DNA from: WFQV01 sp964611145
Lineage (GTDB): Bacteria > Bacteroidota > Ignavibacteria > Ignavibacteriales > Melioribacteraceae
NCBI GenBank assembly: GCA_964611145.1
Contig: CAZSYM010000002.1
Location: 62,001-126,000 of the forward strand
Length of the DNA stretch: 64,000 nucleotides
Reading direction: 5' to 3'
The position numbers and the translations under genes were made by a program. Below the pieces are notes generated by a model. That model was given only the letters and a program-made list of their open reading frames with translations. It had not been told where the DNA came from and searched no databases. Of the stretch, positions 26,747-35,001 are shown in pieces (the first letter of the stretch is position 1; the number at the start of each line of letters is the position of its first letter).

Positions 26747-26758
26747 TGGGGACGGAGT

Positions 26759-27067
26759 TCAAAGGATTGATTTATAATTCCTTGCACCGTGTAAAATTCT
26801 ATGAATGTAAATTGTTTTATTTTCAATCGTATAAAAAATTATATAGTTTCGAACGGCTAAATATCTATACCCAAGTTTCTTTATTTCCGCATCCCTTGGA
26901 ATTCTTCCAAGCAAAGGATTTTCAGACAACAGTTCCAGATTTTTTTCTATATCGTTTGCAAGCGTCTCGGCTACTTTAGGATTATCCGCCGCAATGTACG
27001 ATATTATTTCCGTAAAGTCTTCCTCGGCTATTCTCAAAAAACGAATTTGATACTTATCTTTCGGCAT
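26759..27067 (-). CDS. ParE/RelE-family toxin
   Basis: A 102-residue protein of the ParE/RelE fold. It has the N-terminal FLRIAEEDFTEIISYIAADN helix pair, the central LSENPLLGRIPRD turn and the C-terminal strands LAVRNYIIFYTIENKTIYIHRILHGARNY (shown in parts). The RILHGARNY ending is characteristic of ParE-like toxins. Members either poison gyrase (ParE) or cleave mRNA on the ribosome (RelE), and the two cannot be separated here. The ATG overlaps the end of the antitoxin gene by 14 bp, the normal antitoxin-first order. Confidence 0.93.
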   Translation of the reverse strand: MPKDKYQIRFLRIAEEDFTEIISYIAADNPKVAETLANDIEKNLELLSENPLLGRIPRDAEIKKLGYRYLAVRNYIIFYTIENKTIYIHRILHGARNYKSIL

Positions 27068-27326
27068 TTATAGTCTTTCTAATATTCGCCATTACTTGCT
27101 TTAAAGTTTTTCCCTTGTCCCCATTAATCCTTTGGTCTTGAGCTACAGATAATTTACTTAACAACTCTAACTTCAATTGTAGCCTTGAATAATAAGCCAT
27201 TGACATAACAACCAAGTCCCCTTCCCCGTTTTTTGTTATAAATATCGGCTCGTTAACGCTATGGGCCAACTTCGAAATCTCGTTCGACTTATTTCGTAAA
27301 TCCGATATTGGTTTGATAATTGGCAT
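27054..27326 (-). CDS. Phd/YefM-family antitoxin
   Basis: About 90 residues: an N-terminal Phd/YefM DNA-binding module (MPIIKPISDLRNKSNEISKL, then EPIFITKNGEGDLVVMSMAYYSRL) and a C-terminal tail that would wrap the toxin. Start at ATG 27326 is chosen because GGAG lies 7 bp before it. An ATG 12 bp further upstream has no SD. A 16-bp perfect palindrome lies 28 bp upstream and is a good autoregulatory operator. It forms an operon with the ParE-like toxin. Confidence 0.92.
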   Translation of the reverse strand: MPIIKPISDLRNKSNEISKLAHSVNEPIFITKNGEGDLVVMSMAYYSRLQLKLELLSKLSVAQDQRINGDKGKTLKQVMANIRKTINAER

Positions 27327-27354
27327 TTTATTCTCCATTCTATTATCAGAAATT

Positions 27355-27370
27355 TATCATAATTATGATA
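27355..27370 (-). promoter_or_regulatory. Palindromic operator of ParE/Phd module
   Basis: tatcataattatgata is a perfect 16-bp palindrome in the promoter region of the antitoxin gene. Phd/YefM antitoxins bind palindromes in this position to repress their own operon. Binding here is inferred. Confidence 0.65.
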
Positions 27371-27668
27371 TATGGCAATATACAAAAACGTAATTCAATC
27401 AGCAAGCATGGAATTGCAACGATAAAATCATGATATTTTTTTCAACTCAGAATCTTTTAAAATGCCTTTCCCGACCAATGTTTTATGATTCTTAACTATC
27501 AGTTCGAATCATAATCAATCAATTCAATCTGTGTCCCATTTGATAAGTAGCAAAGAGCAATTTTCCCCATGCACTATGCTCCATGCCCTTTGCTCCCAAC
27601 ACCGCCCCGACGATTAAAATCTAAATGCTTAAATTTGCAAACCCGAATAATTAAATTGAGAAAAAAAT
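27371..27668. other. Non-coding right flank of TA island
   Basis: About 300 bp without a gene. It holds the third repeat copy and, beginning inside that copy, an imperfect 11-bp inverted repeat (agcaaagagca at 27549, tgccctttgct at 27584, one mismatch). Word-like sequence atgctccatgccctttgctcc follows. It then leads into the MFS gene. Confidence 0.6.
27505..27559. repeat. Direct repeat copy 3 (right of TA module)
   Basis: Matches copies 1 and 2 from cgaatcataatca to gtagcaaagagca, except for an extra atca (cataatcaatcaattc). Copies 2 and 3 therefore bracket the toxin-antitoxin pair as direct repeats about 0.8 kb apart. Confidence 0.92.
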
Positions 27669-28853
27669 TTGAGACGCCAAGCAACGCTTACAATCATATT
27701 TTTAACTGTTTTCATCGATTTGATGGGATTTGGCATTTTAATTCCCATTCTCCCCACTTTTGCGTCCAAGGACCTTGGCATTTCGGATTTCGGCATAGGA
27801 ATAATAGTAGCGGCATATTCTTTAATGCAATTTTTGTTCAATCCCGTCTTCGGAAGGATCTCGGATAAAATAGGCAGGCGTCCCGTTCTTGTTGTTTCTC
27901 TTTTATTTACGGCAACCTCATACGTAATTTTCAGTTTTGCAAATTCTTTTTTACTACTCTTGGCTTCAAGAATGCTCGCTGGTTTAGGCGGGAGCAATCT
28001 TGGAGTGGCGCAAGCTTATATTGCGGATATTACCCCGAAGCGTGAGCGTTCCAAGGGCATGGGAATAATCGGAGCCTCTTTCGGATTAGGTTTTGTTTTC
28101 GGACCAATGATTGGCGGAATGCTTTCGGAATACGGCTATGCCTACGCGGGATTTGCCGCCGCCGCTTTCTCCTTTTCCGCATTCCTTTTTGCTTTCTTCT
28201 TTTTGCCCGAATCCAATAAAAACAAAAATCCGAATGCCAAAATAGAATTCAAGCTACTGGATTGGGCACAGATAAAACTTGCTTTGGAAGACTCCACGAT
28301 TCGCTTGTTAATGCTTATCTTTTTCATTATTATCTTCTCTATGGCAAACATTTACGGTACTTTCGCGCTCCTCGGTTATAAAGTTTATCACTTCACCGAC
28401 AGACAAAACGGTTATATGTTCGGGATAATGGGGCTCACGGGCGCATTGATGCAAGGCGGAGTAATAAGATTCCTAACCGAAAAATTCAGAGATAAAGTTC
28501 TCGTAATCTATTCTACCGTTTTAATGATGATTGGCTTAACCCTCATGCCTTACGGAAAAACATTCCTCGGGCTTGCGATTATTTCAATCATACTCTCGAT
28601 AGGAACGGGAGTGCTTCAACCCGTTATCTTAGCTATGGTTTCCAAATATGCGCCCGAAAATAAACAGGGCGCCATTTTGGGACTGAATCAATCGATAAGC
28701 GCTTTTGCAAGAGTGCTGGGACCTTTATGGGGCGGTTTTGCTTTTCAATTCATGGGCTATCAATTCCCCTTCTTAACGGGAGGATTTTTCACGTTCTTGA
28801 CTCTTTTAATTATCTTCAAGAAATTAAATCCCAAATTAGCAACAGGAATTTAA
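27669..28853 (+). CDS. MFS transporter, TetA-like
   Basis: A 394-residue major facilitator with 12 predicted membrane helices and the motif-A loop GRISDKIGRRPVLV between helices 2 and 3. A motif-C-like GASFGLGFVFGPMIGG lies in helix 5, the usual mark of drug/H+ antiporters. The opening FIDLMGFGILIPILP is typical of the TetA/Bacteroidota multidrug branch. Substrate is not predictable. TTG start, as no ATG precedes the first helix. It is followed after 6 bp by dusB, so likely co-transcribed. Confidence 0.93.
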   Translation: MRRQATLTIIFLTVFIDLMGFGILIPILPTFASKDLGISDFGIGIIVAAYSLMQFLFNPVFGRISDKIGRRPVLVVSLLFTATSYVIFSFANSFLLLLASRMLAGLGGSNLGVAQAYIADITPKRERSKGMGIIGASFGLGFVFGPMIGGMLSEYGYAYAGFAAAAFSFSAFLFAFFFLPESNKNKNPNAKIEFKLLDWAQIKLALEDSTIRLLMLIFFIIIFSMANIYGTFALLGYKVYHFTDRQNGYMFGIMGLTGALMQGGVIRFLTEKFRDKVLVIYSTVLMMIGLTLMPYGKTFLGLAIISIILSIGTGVLQPVILAMVSKYAPENKQGAILGLNQSISAFARVLGPLWGGFAFQFMGYQFPFLTGGFFTFLTLLIIFKKLNPKLATGI

Positions 28854-28859
28854 ACAGGA

Positions 28860-29879
28860 ATGATTAAAATCGGGAAAATAGAAATAGAAAAAGGCGTATT
28901 GTTAGCGCCAATGGAAGACGTGACCAACAGAGCTTTCCGCAAGATATGCAAGGAATTCGGAGCGGATATTGTTTATACGGAATTCATCAATTCCGACGGG
29001 CTTTCCCGCAAAAACGAAAAAACAATTCGCAAAAGCTTTATAACCGAGGAGGAACGCCCCGTAGGAATACAAATCTATGGCGGGAATTTGGAACCGATGG
29101 TAACGGCAGCAAAAATGGTAGAAGAATTTAATCCCGATATTATTGATATTAACGCCGGTTGTTGGGTTCGTAAAGTCGCGGGACGAGGAGCGGGAGCGGG
29201 GTTGTTAAAAGACCCTCCATATTTGCAAAAATTGGTCGCGGAAGTCGTCAAGGCGGTCAATGTCCCCGTTACCGTAAAAACGAGAATCGGATGGGATGAA
29301 AATTCAATTCACATAGTTGAAATTGCGAAGCGCTTGGAAGATGTGGGCATCGCCGCACTCACAATACATTGCCGCACACGACAGCAAGGACATTCGGGAG
29401 AAGTGGCTTGGGAATGGATTGATAAAGTTAAAGAGGTCGTCCGCATACCCGTTATTCTAAACGGCGGAATAATGGAAGCAAAGGACGGCTTGAGAGCATT
29501 CCAAGAGACCAACGCAGACGGCATAATGATTGCCAGAGGCGCCATTGGCTATCCGTGGATTTTCCGCGAAATAAAAGAACTGCTACAATACGGAGAAATT
29601 AAAACTCCTTTGTCTCCGAAAGAAAGAATACTAACGGCTCTAAAACATTTGCGCTACGAAATCGAAATAGCCACCGAGGAAAGATACGCCGTAGTTCCCT
29701 TTAGAAAATTCTACAGCGGTTATTTGAAGGGACTTTACAATTCATCCAAAATTCGACAAAAACTCATGGAGTTCACCGAATACGAGCCCGTCGAGGAAAC
29801 TCTTTTAAGCTATTTGGAATTTTTGGAAAATCGCGATTCGGAACTTGATGAAAAACGCATTAAATCGGAGACAGAATGA
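28860..29879 (+). CDS. dusB: tRNA-dihydrouridine synthase B
   Basis: A 339-residue FMN enzyme that reduces uridines in the D-loop of tRNA with NADPH. Characteristic motifs are LAPMEDVTNRAFRKICKEFG at the N-terminus, QIYGGN, INAGCWVRKVAGRGAGAG with the catalytic cysteine, VTVKTRIGW, HCRTRQQGHSG, NGGIM and ARGAIGYPW. The usual GCP after the active-site Cys region is GCW here, a form I associate with Bacteroidota DusB. It overlaps the next gene by 4 bp (ATGA). Confidence 0.95.
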   Translation: MIKIGKIEIEKGVLLAPMEDVTNRAFRKICKEFGADIVYTEFINSDGLSRKNEKTIRKSFITEEERPVGIQIYGGNLEPMVTAAKMVEEFNPDIIDINAGCWVRKVAGRGAGAGLLKDPPYLQKLVAEVVKAVNVPVTVKTRIGWDENSIHIVEIAKRLEDVGIAALTIHCRTRQQGHSGEVAWEWIDKVKEVVRIPVILNGGIMEAKDGLRAFQETNADGIMIARGAIGYPWIFREIKELLQYGEIKTPLSPKERILTALKHLRYEIEIATEERYAVVPFRKFYSGYLKGLYNSSKIRQKLMEFTEYEPVEETLLSYLEFLENRDSELDEKRIKSETE

Positions 29880-30487
29880 GCAAGCAAAAAAAGACAAAAT
29901 CTTATATTTTCGCCCGCATAATCTCGGATATTTTCGTCCCGCCGACATTTGTATTATTTAGCTTTATTTACATCGGCTTAACCGTCGAGAAAACTTCTTC
30001 CGATACTTTATGGGTAATAATCATCGGGGTTTTGTTCGGTTTTTTACTCCCGATTATAATCTTTTTAATATTGCGCAAGCACAACTTCGTTGCAAACCGA
30101 GATGCTACAATCAAAGAAGAAAGGACACTCCCTTATTTAATCGGAATATTTCTCGCCATGATAGCGGCTCTTGTGCTTTATTATATAGGGACTTCCGCAA
30201 TTGCGGTGGCACTTTGGCTTGCATACATAGGCAATTCCGCACTTCTTATTTTAATAAACAAATTTTGGAAAATAAGCGCCCATGCAATCGGAAGCTCCAC
30301 ACCCGTAGGATTACTCTTTTTCCTTCATGGTAATTCCGCGCTGTGGCTTTTTATAATTGTAGGAATAATCGCTTTGTCAAGATTAAAACTAAAAGTCCAC
30401 ACTCCGGCACAAGTCGCAGCAGGTGCAATTTACGGATTCGCTTTAACTTACTTGCAACTAAGTTTTTTCGTGGGATTTTTAAAATAA
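29876..30487 (+). CDS. PAP2-like membrane protein
   Basis: A 203-residue protein with about six membrane helices. The ending KISAHAIGSSTPVGLLFF ... SRLKLKVHTPAQVAAGAIYG resembles the last part of the PAP2 superfamily (SH and SR..H..Q.aaG signatures), which includes lipid phosphatases of the inner membrane. The first PAP2 motif (KxxxxxxRP) is replaced by RDATIKEERTLPY, so catalysis is uncertain. Four-base overlap with dusB suggests translational coupling. Confidence 0.72.
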   Translation: MSKQKKTKSYIFARIISDIFVPPTFVLFSFIYIGLTVEKTSSDTLWVIIIGVLFGFLLPIIIFLILRKHNFVANRDATIKEERTLPYLIGIFLAMIAALVLYYIGTSAIAVALWLAYIGNSALLILINKFWKISAHAIGSSTPVGLLFFLHGNSALWLFIIVGIIALSRLKLKVHTPAQVAAGAIYGFALTYLQLSFFVGFLK

Positions 30488-30532
30488 AGATATGCAAACA
30501 ATAGGAAGACTTTTCAAATTACTAAAACCTTG

Positions 30533-30605
<73 letters not shown>

Positions 30606-30701
30606 AAAATGTTAGAACTGAAACGCAAATTTAGATAAGTTATTTTTATTTGTCAATTAATAGTAAATTTTATTGTTCAAGTAATTTTTTTAGGTAAAAA
30701 A

Positions 30702-31109
30702 TTGAAACTGCTTAATCACATATTCTTCCTTATTTTCTTCGGTGTGATAATCGCTTTTCTTTTCGCATGCGACGACACGATTACGGATTACGGCAAGGAT
30801 ATTCCCGAATCCAATGTAAGCTATTCAAAGCATATTCAACCGATATTCAATCTTAAATGCGCCATTTCGGGATGCCACGATAACCAAACTCGAGCGGGAA
30901 ATCTAAGTCTTACAAGCTACGGAAACGCCACGGCGGACGAATTAATTATAGTTCCCTATCATCCCGAAAACAGCATTCTGGTTTGGGCTATTGAAGGGGA
31001 ATCGGGTTACGGTCCAATGCCTCCTTTGAACGCACCGGTATTCCCGCTTTCCGCCAAAGAAATTCAAGGAATTAAAACGTGGATTAAAGAAGGTGCAAAA
31101 CCGAATTGA
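30702..31109 (+). CDS. Lipoprotein with CX4CH haem-like motif
   Basis: A 135-residue putative lipoprotein (hydrophobic start FFGVIIAFLFAC, lipobox FAC). The mature part contains HIQPIFNLKCAISGCHDN, a C-x4-CH motif where a classical c-type cytochrome has C-x2-CH. The ending GPMPPLNAP ... IKTWIKEGAKPN has the methionine region and helix seen in small cytochromes of the PSCyt1 type. Haem attachment is therefore plausible but unproven. A variant that holds no haem is possible. TTG start with poor SD. The 3' end overlaps the next gene by 17 bp. Confidence 0.72.
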   Translation: MKLLNHIFFLIFFGVIIAFLFACDDTITDYGKDIPESNVSYSKHIQPIFNLKCAISGCHDNQTRAGNLSLTSYGNATADELIIVPYHPENSILVWAIEGESGYGPMPPLNAPVFPLSAKEIQGIKTWIKEGAKPN

Positions 31110-31557
31110 AATAAATCGCGGCGTTTATATTCTTGAAATTCATGCCGAATATGATTTCACCTTATCAACAAAGGCTTTCGGCAAGGTAGAACTCCCGAAA
31201 GGCTATTATTATTACGTAGGAAGCGCTCAAAAGAATTTAAGAAACAGAATTCAAAGACACCTTAAAAAAGAAAAAAATATTCATTGGCACATCGATTTTC
31301 TAACCTCCGCCCAGGAAACGAGGATAACAAAAATTTGCATTCTCCCCTTTGCACCAAAATCGGAAGAATGCGCTACCGTACAACGTTTATTGACTTTTAA
31401 GTTCGCCCATTACATCATCGAAGGATTCGGGAGCTCGGATTGCCACATCTGCAAATCACATCTGCTCTACTCGCCTAAAAAAATCACTCAAAGCCAATTC
31501 ACCTTTTTATACCAATCTATCGTCTGTTTAATCCCATCTTCCAACGATATTTCTTGA
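31093..31557 (+). CDS. DUF123 / GIY-YIG-like protein
   Basis: A 154-residue protein of the DUF123 group, a GIY-YIG nuclease relative: GVYILEIHAEYDF, GYYYYVGSAQKNLRNRIQRHL and the late IEGFGSSDCHICKSHLLY motif. Substrate and function are not established. GTG start inside the end of the lipoprotein gene. The last 70 bases overlap the convergent reductase gene. The conserved domain ends before most of that overlap, so the tail may be loosely constrained. Confidence 0.8.
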   Translation: MQNRIEINRGVYILEIHAEYDFTLSTKAFGKVELPKGYYYYVGSAQKNLRNRIQRHLKKEKNIHWHIDFLTSAQETRITKICILPFAPKSEECATVQRLLTFKFAHYIIEGFGSSDCHICKSHLLYSPKKITQSQFTFLYQSIVCLIPSSNDIS

Positions 31558-32468
31558 CGAAAACCCAAATCCCTCTTGGCTTTCTCCACACTACAAATCC
31601 AATATTTCTGAACAAAATCCCTTGCTTTCTCAATGTTAAACGTCGCCGCTTTCTTTGAAAACAAGGAGAAAAATTCCGCCACGACAGCGACGGCATAAAC
31701 CAAAAAATGAGGAAGTCTTATCGTCAATGCGCCGCGTCCAAAAGCCTTCTTCGTAGCTTCCCCTATTTGTTTCCAATCGTAAAATTGCTCCGAGCTAATA
31801 AAATAAATTTCACCGACGCTTTTGGGAGTCATTGCGGAAAGAAAGATTCCGCGCACCAAATCTTTTACGTGAATAATACTAACAAGTTTTTTATCGAATC
31901 CTACTAATGAAAGTAAGCCTTGCTTGTAAGTTTTAAAGAAAAGATAAATTTCCGTATCACGCGGACCATAAACGGCAGGCGGACGCACAATAGTAACGGG
32001 AATCTGCCGAGCGAAAGAAAGCGCTACTTCTTCTTCCGCCGCTTTGCTTTTCCCGTAGCGAGTAATCGGGGCACGAGGCATTTCTTCCGTAACAGGCTTT
32101 CCGTCCCGCGAAGGACCCGCCGCCGCCTGACTGGAGACAATCACTACGCGTTTAATATCGGGGTTCACTTCGCTTACCGCTTCCAAAAGATTTCTCGCAG
32201 GCTCCACATTGCCCGCAAAATATTCTTTTTCCGTCTTTGCCTTCACCACACCAGCCACATGAAATAAATAATCCGCATCTTTCAAAACTTCTTTTAATTT
32301 CTCCTTATCATACAAGCCGGAAGTTATTATCTCAACGGGTTTATCTTTCAACCATCGAAGATTGCTCGTTGCCCGTACAATACATTTAACCGAATGCCCT
32401 TCTTCCAACAGCAAATCAACCAAATGGCTGCCGACAAATCCCGTACCGCCCGTTACAACCGATATCAT
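31488..32468 (-). CDS. NAD(P)-dependent epimerase/dehydratase, CerR-like candidate
   Basis: A 326-residue extended SDR. The Rossmann motif TGGTGFVGSHLVDLL is at the N-terminus, the catalytic serine is in VVSSQAAAG and the catalytic pair in RYGKSKAAEE (YxxxK). The C-terminal half is the usual substrate domain. Alone it could act on a nucleotide sugar, a hydroxysteroid-like or a ketone substrate. It faces the serine-palmitoyltransferase-like gene across a 120-bp divergent promoter. In Caulobacter an enzyme of this family (CerR) reduces the 3-keto group during ceramide synthesis, so a CerR role is the inference I favour. Confidence 0.88.
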   Translation of the reverse strand: MISVVTGGTGFVGSHLVDLLLEEGHSVKCIVRATSNLRWLKDKPVEIITSGLYDKEKLKEVLKDADYLFHVAGVVKAKTEKEYFAGNVEPARNLLEAVSEVNPDIKRVVIVSSQAAAGPSRDGKPVTEEMPRAPITRYGKSKAAEEEVALSFARQIPVTIVRPPAVYGPRDTEIYLFFKTYKQGLLSLVGFDKKLVSIIHVKDLVRGIFLSAMTPKSVGEIYFISSEQFYDWKQIGEATKKAFGRGALTIRLPHFLVYAVAVVAEFFSLFSKKAATFNIEKARDFVQKYWICSVEKAKRDLGFRQEISLEDGIKQTIDWYKKVNWL

Positions 32469-32588
32469 TTTAACTCCTTTTATTTAGGACAAAATTTGAT
32501 TTTATTTCAACGAAGTAATAACTTTTGAAAATTAAATTTGATAAAAACTCAATATTTGAAGTTTTAATATAATAACGGGAGGAACAAT

Positions 32589-33779
32589 TTGGATTTATTT
32601 AAAAAGTGCTACACCTTTACGCGCGCCGATGACGTTCGAGCAAGAGGGGTTTATCCTTACTTTCGTCCGATTGAAGAAAACGAAGGACCTGTAGTTTCAA
32701 TCGAAGGCAGAAAAATAATAATGGCGGGTTCCAACAATTACTTGGGGCTTACCAGCCATCCGAAAGTAAAAGAAGCGGCCATAGAAGCCGTCAAAAAATA
32801 TGGTACCGGTTGTTCCGGCTCCCGCTACCTGACCGGTACTTTAGATTTGCACATCGAGCTGGAAGAAAAACTCGCCAAGTTTTTAGGCAAAGAAGCCGTA
32901 TTGCTTTTTAGTACGGGCTATCAAACGGCACAAGGCGTTCTAATGGCTTTGGTTCAACGCGGCGAATACATTATATCCGATAAGGACAATCACGCAAGCA
33001 TTGTGGCGGGACAATTGCAAGCTCGCGGCGCTATGGCGGAACTACTCCGTTATAGACACAACGACATGAACGACCTCGAACGCGTGATAAAAAAGATTCC
33101 GATTGATGCAGGGAAATTAATAGTTACAGACGGCGTTTTCAGTACGGGCGGTGAAATCGTTGACCTCCCGCGTTTGATTGAAATAGCTAAAAAATATAAC
33201 GCTCGCGTCTACGTGGACGATGCTCACGCAATAGGAGTAATCGGGAAAGGCGGTAGGGGCACACCGAGCGAGTTCGGACTCGAAGACGAAGTCGATTTGC
33301 AAATGGGAACCTTCAGCAAAACCTTCGCCTCGCTCGGAGGATTCGTCGCCGGGGAAGCAAAGGTAATCGATTATATCAAACATTTCGGTCCCGCTTTGAT
33401 TTTTAGCGCTTCGCCCACTCCCTCCTCCGTTGCAGCGGCAATGGCAGCCTTGGAAATCCTGGAAGAACACCCAGAACTCGTGGATAAGCTTATCAAAAAT
33501 ACCGACTATGTTCGCCAGGAATTAAAAGACGCAGGCTTCAAAATAATCGACGGCAGAACGGCTATTGTTCCCGTCATTATTGGAGATGACGAACTTGCCT
33601 TTGCAATGTGGCGCATGCTGTACGACGAAGGGGTTTTCGTAAACGTCTTTATTTCACCGGGTGTGCCGCAAGGTTTACAAATGTTGCGCACGAGTTATAT
33701 GGCAACGCACGAAGAAGAACATCTCGAATTTATTGTAAATACTTTCAAAAAAGTCGGGAAGAAACTGGGAATAATCTAA
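32589..33779 (+). CDS. Serine palmitoyltransferase-like alpha-oxoamine synthase
   Basis: A 396-residue PLP enzyme of the alpha-oxoamine synthase family, which joins an acyl-CoA to an amino acid with loss of CO2. Motifs are SNNYLGLTSHPKV, GTGCSGSRYLTGT, DDAHAIGVIG and the PLP lysine in MGTFSKTFASLGGF. The N-terminal RGVYPYFRPIE and the GTFSK ... GGF block resemble bacterial serine palmitoyltransferase more than BioF or glycine C-acetyltransferase, so sphingoid base (3-ketosphinganine) synthesis is the best guess. TTG start with a GGGAGG SD. It is followed after 33 bp by a GNAT-like gene and faces a CerR-like reductase. Confidence 0.87.
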   Translation: MDLFKKCYTFTRADDVRARGVYPYFRPIEENEGPVVSIEGRKIIMAGSNNYLGLTSHPKVKEAAIEAVKKYGTGCSGSRYLTGTLDLHIELEEKLAKFLGKEAVLLFSTGYQTAQGVLMALVQRGEYIISDKDNHASIVAGQLQARGAMAELLRYRHNDMNDLERVIKKIPIDAGKLIVTDGVFSTGGEIVDLPRLIEIAKKYNARVYVDDAHAIGVIGKGGRGTPSEFGLEDEVDLQMGTFSKTFASLGGFVAGEAKVIDYIKHFGPALIFSASPTPSSVAAAMAALEILEEHPELVDKLIKNTDYVRQELKDAGFKIIDGRTAIVPVIIGDDELAFAMWRMLYDEGVFVNVFISPGVPQGLQMLRTSYMATHEEEHLEFIVNTFKKVGKKLGII

Positions 33780-33812
33780 CTGATTTTCAATATTCCTTTT
33801 TAGGAGGTTAAA

Positions 33813-34937
33813 ATGAGTTCAGTGGAAATAAAAAAACTGACAAACAGTAAAGCCGACAGGAAAAAATTCATCAAATTTGCATGGGAAATCTACAAAGACG
33901 ACCCATATTGGGTACCACCCTTGATTATGGACAAATTAAAAATTCTCGACAAAACAAAGAATCCCTTCTTCAAGCGTGCCGAAATGGATATGTTTATGGC
34001 CTACAAAAACGGCAAAGCGGTAGGACGAATAGCTGCCATTAAAAATGATGCTCATAATCAATACCACAACGAAAACATCGGTTTCTTCGGGTTCTTCGAA
34101 TGTATCAACGACCAGGAAGTAGCCAACAAACTGTTCGACGTTGCCCGCGAATGGATAAAAGCGAAAGGGCTTACGGATATGCGTGGTCCCGCAAATCCTT
34201 CCAGCAATGACGAATACGGATTGCTAATCGAAGGCTTCGACGACCCGCCACGTTTGATGATGACTTACAATCCGAAATATTACATGGATTTGATGGAAAA
34301 TTACGGATTGAAAAAAATCAAGGATTTGTACGCTTATAAAATCGAATACAACAAAGTCCGCAAAGAAAACAAAATCAAACGCGTTGCCGAAATTTCACAA
34401 AAACGTTACAATGTTATTCTTCGTCCGATTAACATGAAAGATTTCAAAAATGAATTGGAAAAAGTCAAATATGTTTATAACAAAGCATGGGCGCCAAATT
34501 GGGGATTCATCCCGATGACGGACGAAGAGATAGATTTATTGGCAAGAGATCTGAAACCGATTGTGGAACCATCCTTGGTACTCTTCGCCGAAGTTAACGG
34601 CGAAACCGTAGGCTTTTCTTTGGTAATGCCCGACTACAATGAAATCTTTATCAACATGAACGGGCGACTTTTCCCCTTCGGCATTTTCAAACTCTTTACA
34701 CAGAAGAAAAAAATCACATGGGCGCGAATCATAACTCTCGGCATTATTCCCGAATATCAAAAACGTGGAATCGATGCAATATTTTACGACAGAATAATAG
34801 ACAATGCTCACAAGATTGGAATCGATAAAGGCGAAGCAAGTTGGGTGCTGGAAGACAATTTAATGATGACGCGCTCCGCCGAAATGATGCACGGGGAACT
34901 TTACAAAAAATATCGCATTTACCAAATGCCCGTGTAA
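33813..34937 (+). CDS. GNAT-like acyltransferase, ceramide-synthase candidate
   Basis: A 374-residue protein with two GNAT-like halves. The first runs from YKDDPYWVPPLIMD through FFGFFECINDQEVANKLFD and MRGPANPSSNDEYGLLIEGF. The second holds VNGETVGFSLVMPDYN and LGIIPEYQKRGIDAIFY, the acyl-CoA loop (Q-K-R-G). This family is widespread in bacteria as uncharacterised N-acyltransferases. In bacteria that make sphingolipids a GNAT-type enzyme N-acylates the sphingoid base (bCerS), and position directly behind the serine-palmitoyltransferase-like gene makes that the leading inference. AGGAGG SD; own terminator. Alternative: an unrelated N-acetyltransferase. Confidence 0.8.
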   Translation: MSSVEIKKLTNSKADRKKFIKFAWEIYKDDPYWVPPLIMDKLKILDKTKNPFFKRAEMDMFMAYKNGKAVGRIAAIKNDAHNQYHNENIGFFGFFECINDQEVANKLFDVAREWIKAKGLTDMRGPANPSSNDEYGLLIEGFDDPPRLMMTYNPKYYMDLMENYGLKKIKDLYAYKIEYNKVRKENKIKRVAEISQKRYNVILRPINMKDFKNELEKVKYVYNKAWAPNWGFIPMTDEEIDLLARDLKPIVEPSLVLFAEVNGETVGFSLVMPDYNEIFINMNGRLFPFGIFKLFTQKKKITWARIITLGIIPEYQKRGIDAIFYDRIIDNAHKIGIDKGEASWVLEDNLMMTRSAEMMHGELYKKYRIYQMPV

Positions 34938-34957
34938 ACCTTTTGATAATTCATAAA

Positions 34958-34986
34958 AAGAAAGGCGGGAAAACCCGCCTTTTTTG
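34958..34986. terminator. Bidirectional terminator
   Basis: Stem aaaggcggg / cccgccttt with an AAAA loop, A-run before and T-run after, between convergent genes. Confidence 0.92.
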
Positions 34987-35001
34987 TTCTACAATTCTTT
35001 T

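Noticed and set aside
26551..26826. Minus-strand frame running through the N run with the string FATYQMGHRLN twice
   Set aside because: Produced by translating the repeat on both sides of the gap; includes undetermined residues.
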